Source: Nanosyncoccus sp963544575 (GTDB lineage: Bacteria > Patescibacteriota > Saccharimonadia > Saccharimonadales > Saccharimonadaceae). Taken from it: a stretch of DNA of 64,000 nucleotides. This document shows, piece after piece, positions 50,991 through 59,680 of this stretch; the stretch's first letter is position 1; each line of letters starts with the position of its first letter. The stretch covers positions 1 to 64,000 of the forward strand of contig CAUUFZ010000003.1 of NCBI GenBank assembly GCA_963544575.1, in the 5' to 3' direction. The notes under the pieces were generated by a model that did no database searches, had not been told where the DNA came from, and saw nothing but the letters and a program-made list of their open reading frames with translations. The position numbers and the translations under genes were made by a program.

Positions 50991-51661
50991 TAAGCAAGCA
51001 CCTCATTAATGGCCTTAGCGAGACCTTTTGGATCATCGATATACGGAGCGTGACGCCATTTTTCGGAAGAGTAAAAAGTACTATTTTTGATTAGTTCGTG
51101 AAGTTTCTTACCTTGACGAAGCGGCGTAATTTGATCATTTTCACCCCAAAGAATCGAAGTTTTAACCTTGACACGAGATGGGTCGAGGTCCTTGTCGGAT
51201 TCGTGCATATTAGCCAGAGTCTTCTTCATATTTTCAGGTGCATGAGCATAATCAGAGGCGCCGATAATTTTATGAAAAACCTTACGTAGTATTGGAATAC
51301 GTTTAAGAATACCAAAAATTTTACTTAAAACATGTAGGATATTACGCTTGAATGATTTTTCATAAATACCAGCGCTATTTAGAAGAATTAAGTGATCGAG
51401 TTTCTTAGGATGTCTAACGGCGAGATTCATCAAAATACGTCCGCCATTACTATGCCCGAGTACCACAGCTTCATCTGGAAGTTCACGCTTAGCCCAGCGC
51501 ACATAATCGTTTATCGTCCAGACTTTTTGACTTTGCTCAGTGAGACCTGGAACATGCAGCATTTTGACTTCAATCTGATATTTATCGCGTAGAATTTCGA
51601 TAGTTTTGGTCCATGGCTCCACGGTGTAGGTCCAGCCATGAATAATGTATAAAGTTTTCAT
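50990..51661 (-). CDS. Alpha/beta hydrolase
   Basis: 223 residues with a visible catalytic triad: Ser71 in GHSNGG, an Asp near 176 (ILWGENDQITP) and a His near 204 (WRHAPYI). The oxyanion region starts IIHGWTYTVEPW. Substrate unknown; context with Mur ligase and FemAB points to envelope metabolism. It begins directly after the Mur ligase gene. Confidence 0.82.
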   Translation of the reverse strand: MKTLYIIHGWTYTVEPWTKTIEILRDKYQIEVKMLHVPGLTEQSQKVWTINDYVRWAKRELPDEAVVLGHSNGGRILMNLAVRHPKKLDHLILLNSAGIYEKSFKRNILHVLSKIFGILKRIPILRKVFHKIIGASDYAHAPENMKKTLANMHESDKDLDPSRVKVKTSILWGENDQITPLRQGKKLHELIKNSTFYSSEKWRHAPYIDDPKGLAKAINEVLA

Positions 51662-51662
51662 A

Positions 51663-52976
51663 TTAATTAAGTCCCCTTTTTTCGCGACGCTTTTCTGCGG
51701 CTTTTTCGCGACGTGGCAGACGCTCAGCGTCTTTTGAATTTAATAATAATTTTTCGATAATCCATTCGAGATATTGACTGCCCTTAAAGAGAATGGTTTC
51801 TCCGTTTACGGCATTTTGTTGAATGAATTCGAGGGCTTTTTTCGGTTCATCAAAGACGCTAGTCTTGATGCCCTGTTTTTGTAAAATCGGGTAGGTGTAT
51901 TCGCGGGTACGGCGTCCAATTAAAACAACCTGTTCGGGATTAGTGGCAATTATAGCCTCGGCTAGCTTTTCATGTTCGTGCCGTTCGATACTGCCCTGCT
52001 CCACCATATCGCCGATTACTAACCATTTATGCCCAGTGCGCATTGAACGGTACATTTTAAGGATCGATTCCATGGAGATGAGATGAGCGTTATAACTGCT
52101 ATCGATAATTTTTAAATTATTAATCCCCTTTAGGAAAGTATTACGTCCAGGAGCTTCACGCATATCGGAAAAATCATTTGGCATTTGAATGTGGAGATAT
52201 TCACAAAGCTTAGACAGCATAGATAGTTGAATCGCCAGATCGCACTGCATCGGGTTTTTAAAAGTAATAGTAAATTCGCCCAGCTTTGGCTGACTGGCAA
52301 AATCCATGACAAATTCAGTTTTATTCGGATAAACAGTATAGTTCAGCAATTCACTCTTACTACACTTAATAACTTCAGCCTTAGTTTTGCCTTTGGCGAC
52401 AATTTTATCAATCGCACGATTCATTAAGTCGACATCCTTATCGATGAGAATTAATTTTTGAGTATTTTCTGGCAAAGTAGCAAATTCATGCGTAATAGCT
52501 TTTTCGAGATTCGGGAAGAGGCCAGCTTCCACCTGTTTTTCAAATTGTACGGCATGCGATAGACCTAATGAAACCCAAATCGTGACTTCTGGCTTTAACC
52601 ATTTGGCGAGAAATTCGGCTTCGTGTGGGCGTTCGCCATCGATTTCGACAATATAAAATTTTTCACGATGGGTGTAAAAAAGCGATTTAAATGGCACACC
52701 GATGATTAAGCTAAGCCAGCGCCACTTGCTGCCACGTACACCGTCCATATCGACAATATCAAAGGCTACGCCAAAGGCAGAATTAGCATTAAAAGAATAG
52801 TGCGCCTTAGTTTTCAGAGTGGATTCGACCAAATTCAACATGGTGGTCTTGCCAACTGAACCGGTAATGGCAATTACACGAGGCTTCCAGCGCCTAAGCG
52901 AGATATTAGCAAAAAAACGAAAATAATTCGCAGCTAAAAAATAAAATTTCTTTTTAAGTCTCATTACGAGCGTCAT
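51663..52976 (-). CDS. Mur ligase-family protein (MurF-like)
   Basis: 437 residues. An N-terminal membrane-like hydrophobic stretch (FYFLAANYFRFFANI) precedes the ATP loop GSVGKTT (39-45, Lys43). Further marks are IDSSYNAHLISMESILKMYR, GDMVEQGSIERHEHEKLAEA and the C-terminal domain. It matches the central and C-terminal parts of MurF-type ligases but lacks the usual MurF N-terminal domain, so the substrate may differ. The start is six bases after TGC-TAAAAT, so leaderless translation is predicted. A basic tail ends the protein. Confidence 0.8.
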   Translation of the reverse strand: MTLVMRLKKKFYFLAANYFRFFANISLRRWKPRVIAITGSVGKTTMLNLVESTLKTKAHYSFNANSAFGVAFDIVDMDGVRGSKWRWLSLIIGVPFKSLFYTHREKFYIVEIDGERPHEAEFLAKWLKPEVTIWVSLGLSHAVQFEKQVEAGLFPNLEKAITHEFATLPENTQKLILIDKDVDLMNRAIDKIVAKGKTKAEVIKCSKSELLNYTVYPNKTEFVMDFASQPKLGEFTITFKNPMQCDLAIQLSMLSKLCEYLHIQMPNDFSDMREAPGRNTFLKGINNLKIIDSSYNAHLISMESILKMYRSMRTGHKWLVIGDMVEQGSIERHEHEKLAEAIIATNPEQVVLIGRRTREYTYPILQKQGIKTSVFDEPKKALEFIQQNAVNGETILFKGSQYLEWIIEKLLLNSKDAERLPRREKAAEKRREKRGLN

Positions 52977-52982
52977 ATATTT

Positions 52983-52991
52983 ATTTTAGCA
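52983..52991 (-). promoter_or_regulatory. Leaderless extended -10 of the envelope operon
   Basis: TGC-TAAAAT (hexamer 52983-52988) followed by six bases to the ATG at 52976. Confidence 0.6.
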
Positions 52992-52998
52992 TATACTG

Positions 52999-53730
52999 TT
53001 AATTTTTAATATTTTGGAAGAAGCGAGCGGCTCGTTCGGTGGTGGGATAATTCATCACTTGGTGTGGTTCACCATCTTCAATAATTTTCCCCTTATCAAG
53101 AAAGATAAGGCGAGTACCAACCTCTCTTGCAAAACTCATTTCATGGGTGACAATCACCATAGTGCGACTGTGGTCTTTAGCAAGATCTTTAATCACTTCG
53201 AGCACTTCGCCTACCATTTCCGGATCAAGTGCAGAGGTCGGCTCATCAAACAAAATTACCTCTGGATGCATAGCTAAGGCACGAGCGATGGCGACACGCT
53301 GTTTCTGACCACCAGAAAGATTCTTCGGATAATCATAAGCTTTATTTCCTAAACCAACCCGTTTCAGTAGCTCTATGGCTTCTTTTTCCGCCTGTTTATT
53401 TGATAGATGTAGGACTTTTCTGGGAGCGAGCTTGATGTTTTCTATGATATTAAGATTTTCAAAAAGATTAAAACTTTGAAAAACCATACCAACTTTAGCA
53501 CGAAGTTTATTAAGATTGGTTTTGGGATTGGTAATCTCCTGTCCATCGATAAAAATTTGGCCCTTATCTGGAACATTTAGCAAGTTTAAGCAGCGCAAGA
53601 AAGTGGATTTCCCAGAACCGGAAGAGCCAATCAAAACTACGGTTTCGCCATCTTGGATTTCGAGATCAATACCACGGAGAACTTTTTGATTTTCGAAACT
53701 TTTTTCAAGCTTCTTTACGACAATAGACAT
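52999..53730 (-). CDS. Polar amino-acid ABC transporter, ATP-binding protein
   Basis: 243 residues, GlnQ-type. Walker A is GSSGSGKST, the signature LSGGQKQRVAIARALAM, Walker B VILFDEPTSALDPE, and the switch His in VIVTHEMSF. It is the third gene of an operon with permease and binding protein, each with minimal spacing. Confidence 0.95.
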   Translation of the reverse strand: MSIVVKKLEKSFENQKVLRGIDLEIQDGETVVLIGSSGSGKSTFLRCLNLLNVPDKGQIFIDGQEITNPKTNLNKLRAKVGMVFQSFNLFENLNIIENIKLAPRKVLHLSNKQAEKEAIELLKRVGLGNKAYDYPKNLSGGQKQRVAIARALAMHPEVILFDEPTSALDPEMVGEVLEVIKDLAKDHSRTMVIVTHEMSFAREVGTRLIFLDKGKIIEDGEPHQVMNYPTTERAARFFQNIKN

Positions 53731-53731
53731 A

Positions 53732-54382
53732 TTAAGCCAACCTCTTTTCCACTTTCGACATAATTTTAGTAAAGATCAGAGTAATCACCAGGTAGATAAT
53801 CGCGGCAGCTACCAGAGATTCAAAAGCTGTGGCAGTGAGAGAACGAATGTCGTCGGCGCCACGCATAATATCGCCGAGGCCAATCCACCCCACGATGGAA
53901 GTCTCCTTAAAAAGTGAAATACCTTCACCAATTAAACCTGGCAGAGAGTTTTTTAAGGCCTGTGGCATCACGACGTAAAGTTGCGTACGAAATTCTGAAA
54001 GACCGAGTGAACGCGCAGCTTCTTTTTGACCATTTGATACACTTTCGATCCCGCCGCGTATAATTTCTGAAATATAAGCGCCACTATTTAGTGAAAAAGC
54101 GACAGCTGCCACGATGATTTTCGGCATGGCGCGATATTCGGCGAAGATCACGTAATACATAATTAAGAGCTGCACCAGAAGAGGTGTGCCGCGAATCACC
54201 GTGATGTAGAAATTCGAGATTCTTTGGCAAAACTTCGAGCTGGAGGTGCGCATCATGGCCAAAAGTAATCCTAATAGAAAACCAAAAAAGAGCGCCAAAA
54301 TAGTTAAGACAATGGTGACTTCAAGTCCGTGCCAAAAATAAATCCAACGACCGTTACCAAATATCACATCAAAAAATTTCAT
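53732..54382 (-). CDS. Polar amino-acid ABC transporter, permease
   Basis: 216 residues with about five membrane segments. The HisM/GlnP pattern and the EAA-like loop GQKEAARSLGLSEFRTQLYV that couples to the ATPase are present. Four-base overlap with the binding-protein gene. Substrate not determined. Confidence 0.94.
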   Translation of the reverse strand: MKFFDVIFGNGRWIYFWHGLEVTIVLTILALFFGFLLGLLLAMMRTSSSKFCQRISNFYITVIRGTPLLVQLLIMYYVIFAEYRAMPKIIVAAVAFSLNSGAYISEIIRGGIESVSNGQKEAARSLGLSEFRTQLYVVMPQALKNSLPGLIGEGISLFKETSIVGWIGLGDIMRGADDIRSLTATAFESLVAAAIIYLVITLIFTKIMSKVEKRLA

Positions 54383-55167
54383 CTGCTCTCTCCAAAATAT
54401 TTCCTTAATAAGGCATCCATTCGGCCGTCCTCTTTCATGCGATTAATCGTCTGATCAATTTTTTCCTTGAGAGTCTGATTAGATTTTTTCATGGCAATTG
54501 CATATGACTCGTTGCCAATGGCGGAACCAAGAATTTTTAGGCCCGTGAATGCCACGATATACTGATTAGCTGGTGCGTCATCCAAAATTACCGCATCAAC
54601 CCGACCAGAAGCCAGCTCCTGTAAAACATTTGGCGCGGCTGGGAACTGAATCACTTTGGCGCCTTTAATTTCAGAAGCTAGAATATCGCCGGTAGTGCCG
54701 AGTTGAACGCCGATTTTCTTACCAATTAGGCCAGATTTATTAAAAATCTTACTATCTTCTGGGACAATAATGCGCTGGGTGGCCTGATAATACGGCTCCG
54801 AAAATAGAGCGTTCTTCGCGCGTTCTTCGGTGACCGACATGCCAGCCACGGCAATATCAATGCGACCACCTTCGAGAGCTGGAAGTAGACCATCGAAGGA
54901 CATGTCTTCGATCTTAAGTTCAGCCCCCAAATCCTTCGCGATTTCGCGCGCGAGATCCACATCGAAACCAACTACCTGTCCACCTTCTTTATATTCAAAA
55001 GGCTTAAAAGTGGCGTTCGTCCCCATGACGAGTACCGAGGCATCATGAGAAACCACGGTTTCGCGCTTCAAAATATCGAAAAACATCCAGAAAAAAGCCG
55101 CGACGAAACCAGCCAGAATAATAAGATTTTTAATAATTCGGACAGGATTTCGTTTCGGCTTATGCAT
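54379..55167 (-). CDS. Polar amino-acid ABC transporter, substrate-binding protein
   Basis: 262 residues. A basic N-terminus and one hydrophobic segment (about residues 12-30) anchor or export it. The periplasmic-binding-protein type-2 fold is seen: LVMGTNATFKPFEYKEGGQV, GFDVDLAREIAKDLGAELKI and DIAVAGMSVTEERAKNALFS. TSS lies next to the start (leaderless); no lipobox Cys is evident, so it may stay tethered by its helix. It may import amino acids from the host. Confidence 0.92.
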   Translation of the reverse strand: MHKPKRNPVRIIKNLIILAGFVAAFFWMFFDILKRETVVSHDASVLVMGTNATFKPFEYKEGGQVVGFDVDLAREIAKDLGAELKIEDMSFDGLLPALEGGRIDIAVAGMSVTEERAKNALFSEPYYQATQRIIVPEDSKIFNKSGLIGKKIGVQLGTTGDILASEIKGAKVIQFPAAPNVLQELASGRVDAVILDDAPANQYIVAFTGLKILGSAIGNESYAIAMKKSNQTLKEKIDQTINRMKEDGRMDALLRKYFGESR

Positions 55168-55173
55168 AGTTTA

Positions 55174-55202
55174 AGTATAAGTTGTTTAGTGTAATTATTC
55201 AA
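55174..55202 (-). promoter_or_regulatory. Leaderless promoter of the amino-acid transporter operon
   Basis: TTGAAT (55197-55202), 17 bp, TATACT (55174-55179), then six bases to the ATG at 55167. Confidence 0.72.
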
Positions 55203-55248
55203 GAATGCAAACAAAATAACAATATACGTGCGTTGATTTTGGTGAGAT

Positions 55249-57018
55249 TTAAATCTGAGTAAAGTATCCTGGAGCACCTGGACGGTCAATGCGAAGACAT
55301 TTGAGTTGTTCTCCAGTTGGAATATAACAACTTGAACCGTTACTAGTCTTAATTACTCTACGTCCACCAAAAGCCTCTAATCTTAGATTAGGTGCGTTTG
55401 ATAAATTAAAATCGTTTTTGACATAAATACGGACCAGGCTATCTCTAGTATAATGGCTCAGAGAAAACATTCCAGAAAAATTTTGAACATTTCTAGTATC
55501 AAAATTAGTTAGATATAAATTCACCGTGTATTCTGTCTCGCTAAACATTTTGCTCATATCAGTTACATTTTGAGTGTTAAAGCTAGAGAGATCGAGGTTC
55601 GGTATCCTAGTACCATAGAACATTCCTGACATATTAACGGCGCTCTGCGTCTCAAAGCCTGCTGTATTTAACGAAGTAATTGATGCGTTCCAAAACATGT
55701 TTTTAAAATTTGTCACCTTGCCAGTATTAAACCTTGAGACTACTACAGTCTGCAAATTACGAAGCTGATAAAACATACCATTCATATCAGTCACGTTTTG
55801 AAAATCAAAACTACTTAAGTTAATGGTGGTTAATTTTGCAGCATCTCGAAACATCTCACTCATATCGGTAACTTTTGAGGTATTGAAGCTTGACATATTT
55901 ATATCGGTGAATCTACTAGAATCCTTAAACATACCCTTCATATTAACTACATTAGATGTATTAAAGTTACTTAGATTCAAATTAATTGTAGCAGTTCCTC
56001 TAGTAAAAAATCTTATTCCACTAAACATTTCACTCATATCTTGCACCTTGCGGGTATCAAATCTTGAAATATCGATTGGGTTTAATAATGAGGCATCTTT
56101 AAACATACCCTTCATACTAATCACTTCACTAGTATCAATACCTGATAAATCCGCACTGTAAACACTCGAGAACGAGCTGAACATATAACTACTGTCTGGG
56201 TTAGCATAAATCTTAGCAGCATCCGAGCCATAACATATACTTTGATCACCCCAACTCCAATCTGGCCAAATGTAAATATCAAAGTCTGACTCTACCGGAT
56301 CGGCAACGTTATAAGTTAATGACTGCTTTTTAATAGCCTCTGTAACAGTACATCGCCTAAAAGCGTTTGCTCGACTAATATTTACTCTAGCTATGACTTG
56401 GTTAATTTCTGGACCAGACTTAAAAACGGCACGCCTGTCAATCGGATTAGTTACGACAGAAAAAATTAAACGATTTGTATAGCTACCATTTTCAAGATTA
56501 CTCGCAAGCTTCATGCCGATATTTAAATCCGTGATACTGGCACCATTGGTAGCTTCGGTAGTTTGGCGGAAACTAGCGGGTGCAGCAAGTGCTGGAATAG
56601 GATTGTAATTTGGCGCGGAAGTTAGACGATAACCCCAGGTGTTATTAGGAAGATTTGCTAATGGACTAGGAGTAGAGATTGAATCAATTTTTGCAAGCAT
56701 CGCAGAGCTATTGTTTACTAGGGCGGTATTATTTGATTCAGAACTTATTGTTGCAGTATAACCAGTACGGTTGTTAGTATTGACAGTCAAGCGCAATGGA
56801 AACTCAGTGGTTTTATTAGTGGAATTAATCACCTGGTTACCATTGATAGTTACGTTGGCGTTACTGATAGCCGCGGAGAGAGTTGGGGTTGGGGCGGCAA
56901 AAACATCCGAAGTACCAAATTGGTTGCCTAAAATAGTGAACGTAAAAACGATAACAGCAAGATTAAAGACTTTTTGAGCCCACAAAAATATTTTGGATTG
57001 ATGATAGAGATTTTTCAT
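55249..57018 (-). CDS. DUF285/BspA-like repeat surface protein (589 aa)
   Basis: A secreted protein with an N-terminal hydrophobic signal segment (residues about 15-35), a conserved domain of about 160 residues (LTVNTNNRTGYTATISS, TWGYRL), and then about a dozen 25-residue repeats of the type FNTSKVTDMSEMF (DUF285, BspA-like). The C-terminus is CLRIDRPGAPGYFTQI. No LPXTG motif or terminal anchor is present. The start at 57018 is preferred over an upstream ATG in the promoter region. Adhesion to the host is a reasonable guess. Confidence 0.82.
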   Translation of the reverse strand: MKNLYHQSKIFLWAQKVFNLAVIVFTFTILGNQFGTSDVFAAPTPTLSAAISNANVTINGNQVINSTNKTTEFPLRLTVNTNNRTGYTATISSESNNTALVNNSSAMLAKIDSISTPSPLANLPNNTWGYRLTSAPNYNPIPALAAPASFRQTTEATNGASITDLNIGMKLASNLENGSYTNRLIFSVVTNPIDRRAVFKSGPEINQVIARVNISRANAFRRCTVTEAIKKQSLTYNVADPVESDFDIYIWPDWSWGDQSICYGSDAAKIYANPDSSYMFSSFSSVYSADLSGIDTSEVISMKGMFKDASLLNPIDISRFDTRKVQDMSEMFSGIRFFTRGTATINLNLSNFNTSNVVNMKGMFKDSSRFTDINMSSFNTSKVTDMSEMFRDAAKLTTINLSSFDFQNVTDMNGMFYQLRNLQTVVVSRFNTGKVTNFKNMFWNASITSLNTAGFETQSAVNMSGMFYGTRIPNLDLSSFNTQNVTDMSKMFSETEYTVNLYLTNFDTRNVQNFSGMFSLSHYTRDSLVRIYVKNDFNLSNAPNLRLEAFGGRRVIKTSNGSSCYIPTGEQLKCLRIDRPGAPGYFTQI

Positions 57019-57183
57019 AGTTTTTATATGACCGTGTGATTTGTCGTGTTCTATTTTAACATAAGCAAAATAAAAATCCAAATGCGAGATTTGGATTTTT
57101 TAGATATCTTTGGATTTTAAGTTTATATTTTCCGATGAGTTGTGAGTTTTTTTAAATTATAAATATGGTTTTAAGTGTTTTAA

Positions 57184-58641
57184 CTACGGCTTAGCGGTAA
57201 AGTAACCTGGAGCGCCGGTGACATCTAGGCGAAGCCAAGTCTTGTCGGCGGTAGCTGGGTCGGTTTCATGTGATCCATTACCACCACGCAGATTGGTACG
57301 GCCAGTGAAGAGATTTTCAGCTTGTGCGGAAGTATCGACGACGAAATTTGCCGAAGCATAAATTACAGTTAAGGCATCGCCAGCTGGACAACCATTAGCG
57401 GCGCCACCAGCACTAGTGAGGCTGAATAGCTTATCAAAATTTCGCACATTAGTAGTATTCAACATCGAAAGATCGAGGCTAGCAATTTTACAGGTATTAG
57501 CAAAGATACCTGCGATGGTAGTGGCATTTTCTAGGGTGAAATTAGCACCTAGCTTAATTTCGGTAGCGGCTTGAAGATTATTAAAGAGATTAGCGGCATC
57601 CGTCACCTGCTTGGTATTAAAATTCGAAAGATCAAGCGATGCGAGTTCAGTCATACCAGAGAACATATTGCGCATATTAGTGACATTAGTTGTGTCAAAA
57701 TTTGCAAGGTTAAGATTCTGAACTTTTTCAGCACTATCGAACATGCTTGCCATATTTACAACATTACTGGTATCAAATTTTGCTAAATCGAGATCCTGCA
57801 CGTGAGTAAAATTCTTGAACATATTTGAAGAATCTGGTGCGAGGAAGATTTTCTCGGTTTCGGCATAATAATAAACGGTTTTATCGGCTTCCTTATACCA
57901 AGCCTTAATAGCATAATCAGAATTTGCATTGTCTTGAATTTCGATAGGCTTATCACCGACAGTTGGAGCGGTGGTGCTACGGCGGAAATGCTCAATCATT
58001 TCTTGGCCATGACCGAAGAAGTTGGAGGAACTACGCTTGCCAAGATAAGTGATGGCCTTATTAAATGCTTCACCATTATCCATAATGGCTTCTTTTTGAT
58101 AAGTATTCGCCACTACGGAAACCACAAGCTGGTTAATATAGTCGCCTGGACGTAGATCGTCACCGAGATTAATACCGAGATTGAGGACAGTTTTTTGGTT
58201 AGTGACTTCTTTTTCAGTATTATTTGCCACGGTGGCTGGGTGACTGAGACTTGGGATTGGGCTGTAGTCGGTAGCGCTAGATAATTTATAACCCCAGGTA
58301 TTAGCGGTAAAATTATTTAACGCTTGGCTACTAGTGATTGATTCGATTTTATCTGGTTTGGCCGGGTCAGAATTATTCAAGGCGGTATTATCGGTTTTAG
58401 AATTAACCACGACCTTATAGCCGGATTTATTTTTCGCGGTAACACCGATATTTAGATTCATTTCCCTTTTAACCGATGGATTATCGAGCAAAAGATCGCC
58501 GTCAACTTGAGTTTTGACATTATCAACATAGGCCGAAAGACTGGACTGGTAGAGGGCAGAAGTGTTTTTAGTGTTAAGCCAGGCGGCTGCGACCAAGGTC
58601 AAAGCAAGGCCCGAGCTAAGCTTCAAAAATTTATGATTCAC
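57184..58641 (-). CDS. DUF285/BspA-like repeat surface protein (485 aa)
   Basis: The second paralogue, 485 residues, starting with GTG after an AGGGAAAATATT site. N-terminal signal (about residues 10-24), the shared domain (VTAKNKSGYKVVVNS, TWGYKLSS), several DUF285 repeats (FDTTNVTNMRNMF) and the tail TWLRLDVTGAPGYFTAKP. It follows the fic gene by 20 bp, so fic and this gene are probably cotranscribed. The stop is TAG. Confidence 0.82.
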   Translation of the reverse strand: MNHKFLKLSSGLALTLVAAAWLNTKNTSALYQSSLSAYVDNVKTQVDGDLLLDNPSVKREMNLNIGVTAKNKSGYKVVVNSKTDNTALNNSDPAKPDKIESITSSQALNNFTANTWGYKLSSATDYSPIPSLSHPATVANNTEKEVTNQKTVLNLGINLGDDLRPGDYINQLVVSVVANTYQKEAIMDNGEAFNKAITYLGKRSSSNFFGHGQEMIEHFRRSTTAPTVGDKPIEIQDNANSDYAIKAWYKEADKTVYYYAETEKIFLAPDSSNMFKNFTHVQDLDLAKFDTSNVVNMASMFDSAEKVQNLNLANFDTTNVTNMRNMFSGMTELASLDLSNFNTKQVTDAANLFNNLQAATEIKLGANFTLENATTIAGIFANTCKIASLDLSMLNTTNVRNFDKLFSLTSAGGAANGCPAGDALTVIYASANFVVDTSAQAENLFTGRTNLRGGNGSHETDPATADKTWLRLDVTGAPGYFTAKP

Positions 58642-58661
58642 AATATTTTCCCTAATTCGTT

Positions 58662-59624
58662 TTATACTACATTTAGTTTAGCATAACTAGAATGGAAGAA
58701 AAGTCTTGAAAAATTTGGAAAATGGTATTCATCAAGATATTTTTGAACCTTATAATCAGCGTCAATCATCCAATGACCACGGAGGCGAAAAGCTGGAATG
58801 GTACCACGAATGGCTTTGTTGGTAGCAGATTGAACACTCATTTGGTTTTGCTTCGCCCAGTCGGAGACGGAGATAATTTTCGGCGCAGTGAGACGAGTGA
58901 TGCGACGATAGAGAGCCTCAATGAGAAGTTTAGCAAAAAATTCTGATAATTGATCGAGTTTGTTGAATTTTGAATATTCCTCTAGAGCTGGATAATATTC
59001 CTCATTTTTCGATTTATTAGGAATCAAAATGGGCGGCAGATTAAGCAGGTCCAATTGTTCATTAATTAGAAGTCGACCGATACGACCATTCCCATCGATA
59101 AACGGATGAATATTCTCAAATTCGGCATGAAAATAGATGATTTTATCGAGAAAATACTGATCATCTGACGCGTTATATTTTTCAACTAAATCCGACATAA
59201 AACCGTGAACAAATTGCGGATTTGCACCGAGATGATTACCTACGCGCACCCATTCCTTATTAGCGCGAAAGCGACCGGCAGCGTCATCACGAATATTTTG
59301 CATCAAAATCCCGTGGAGCTTAAGAATGAGCGGTACAGAAATTTCGTTTTCAGGATTATCTAAGAGAAACCTCATAGCCTTCGCTAAATTAGTCGCTTCA
59401 AAAATCTCCCGAATCTGATGATCCGTCCGAATCTGATGGCGGATTAAAATATCTTCCGTATCTTCTAGGGTGAGCGTGGAGTTTTCGATGGCATTGGAGT
59501 TATAAACCATTTCTGGAAGCTCGACAAGGCTTAGTTCCCTGATCCCAGAAGCATAATTTGGTACCAAATCACGATAATGTTCAATCAAGAAATCTAATTT
59601 TTGCCGAAGAGAGTTACTAATCAT
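58662..59624 (-). CDS. Fic-domain protein
   Basis: A probable AMP-transferase (FIC family), 320 residues. The active-site motif HPFIDGNGRIGR is intact, and an N-terminal inhibitory helix of the type S/TxxxE(G/N) is visible as SNAIEN near residue 43, making it a class II Fic. A winged-helix-like C-terminal domain (ISVSDWAKQNQMSVQSATNK) follows. No signal peptide. It lies between two surface-protein genes; a role in host interaction is speculative. The mRNA is predicted leaderless. Confidence 0.88.
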   Translation of the reverse strand: MISNSLRQKLDFLIEHYRDLVPNYASGIRELSLVELPEMVYNSNAIENSTLTLEDTEDILIRHQIRTDHQIREIFEATNLAKAMRFLLDNPENEISVPLILKLHGILMQNIRDDAAGRFRANKEWVRVGNHLGANPQFVHGFMSDLVEKYNASDDQYFLDKIIYFHAEFENIHPFIDGNGRIGRLLINEQLDLLNLPPILIPNKSKNEEYYPALEEYSKFNKLDQLSEFFAKLLIEALYRRITRLTAPKIISVSDWAKQNQMSVQSATNKAIRGTIPAFRLRGHWMIDADYKVQKYLDEYHFPNFSRLFFHSSYAKLNVV

Positions 59625-59630
59625 AACTCT

Positions 59631-59639
59631 ATTATAGCA
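59631..59639 (-). promoter_or_regulatory. Leaderless extended -10 of fic
   Basis: TGC-TATAAT (hexamer 59631-59636), then six bases to the ATG at 59624. The upstream terminator arm ends directly before it. Confidence 0.72.
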
Positions 59640-59640
59640 A

Positions 59641-59680
59641 AACCGTTTAAAATTGTCATTTTTGGTAATTTTAAACGGTT
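59641..59680 (-). terminator. 14-bp-stem terminator overlapping the stop codon of the 828-residue gene
   Basis: AACCGTTTAAAATT (59641-59654) and AATTTTAAACGGTT (59667-59680) are perfect inverted copies; the right arm overlaps the TAA, and the fic promoter begins at the end of the T tract. Confidence 0.8.
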
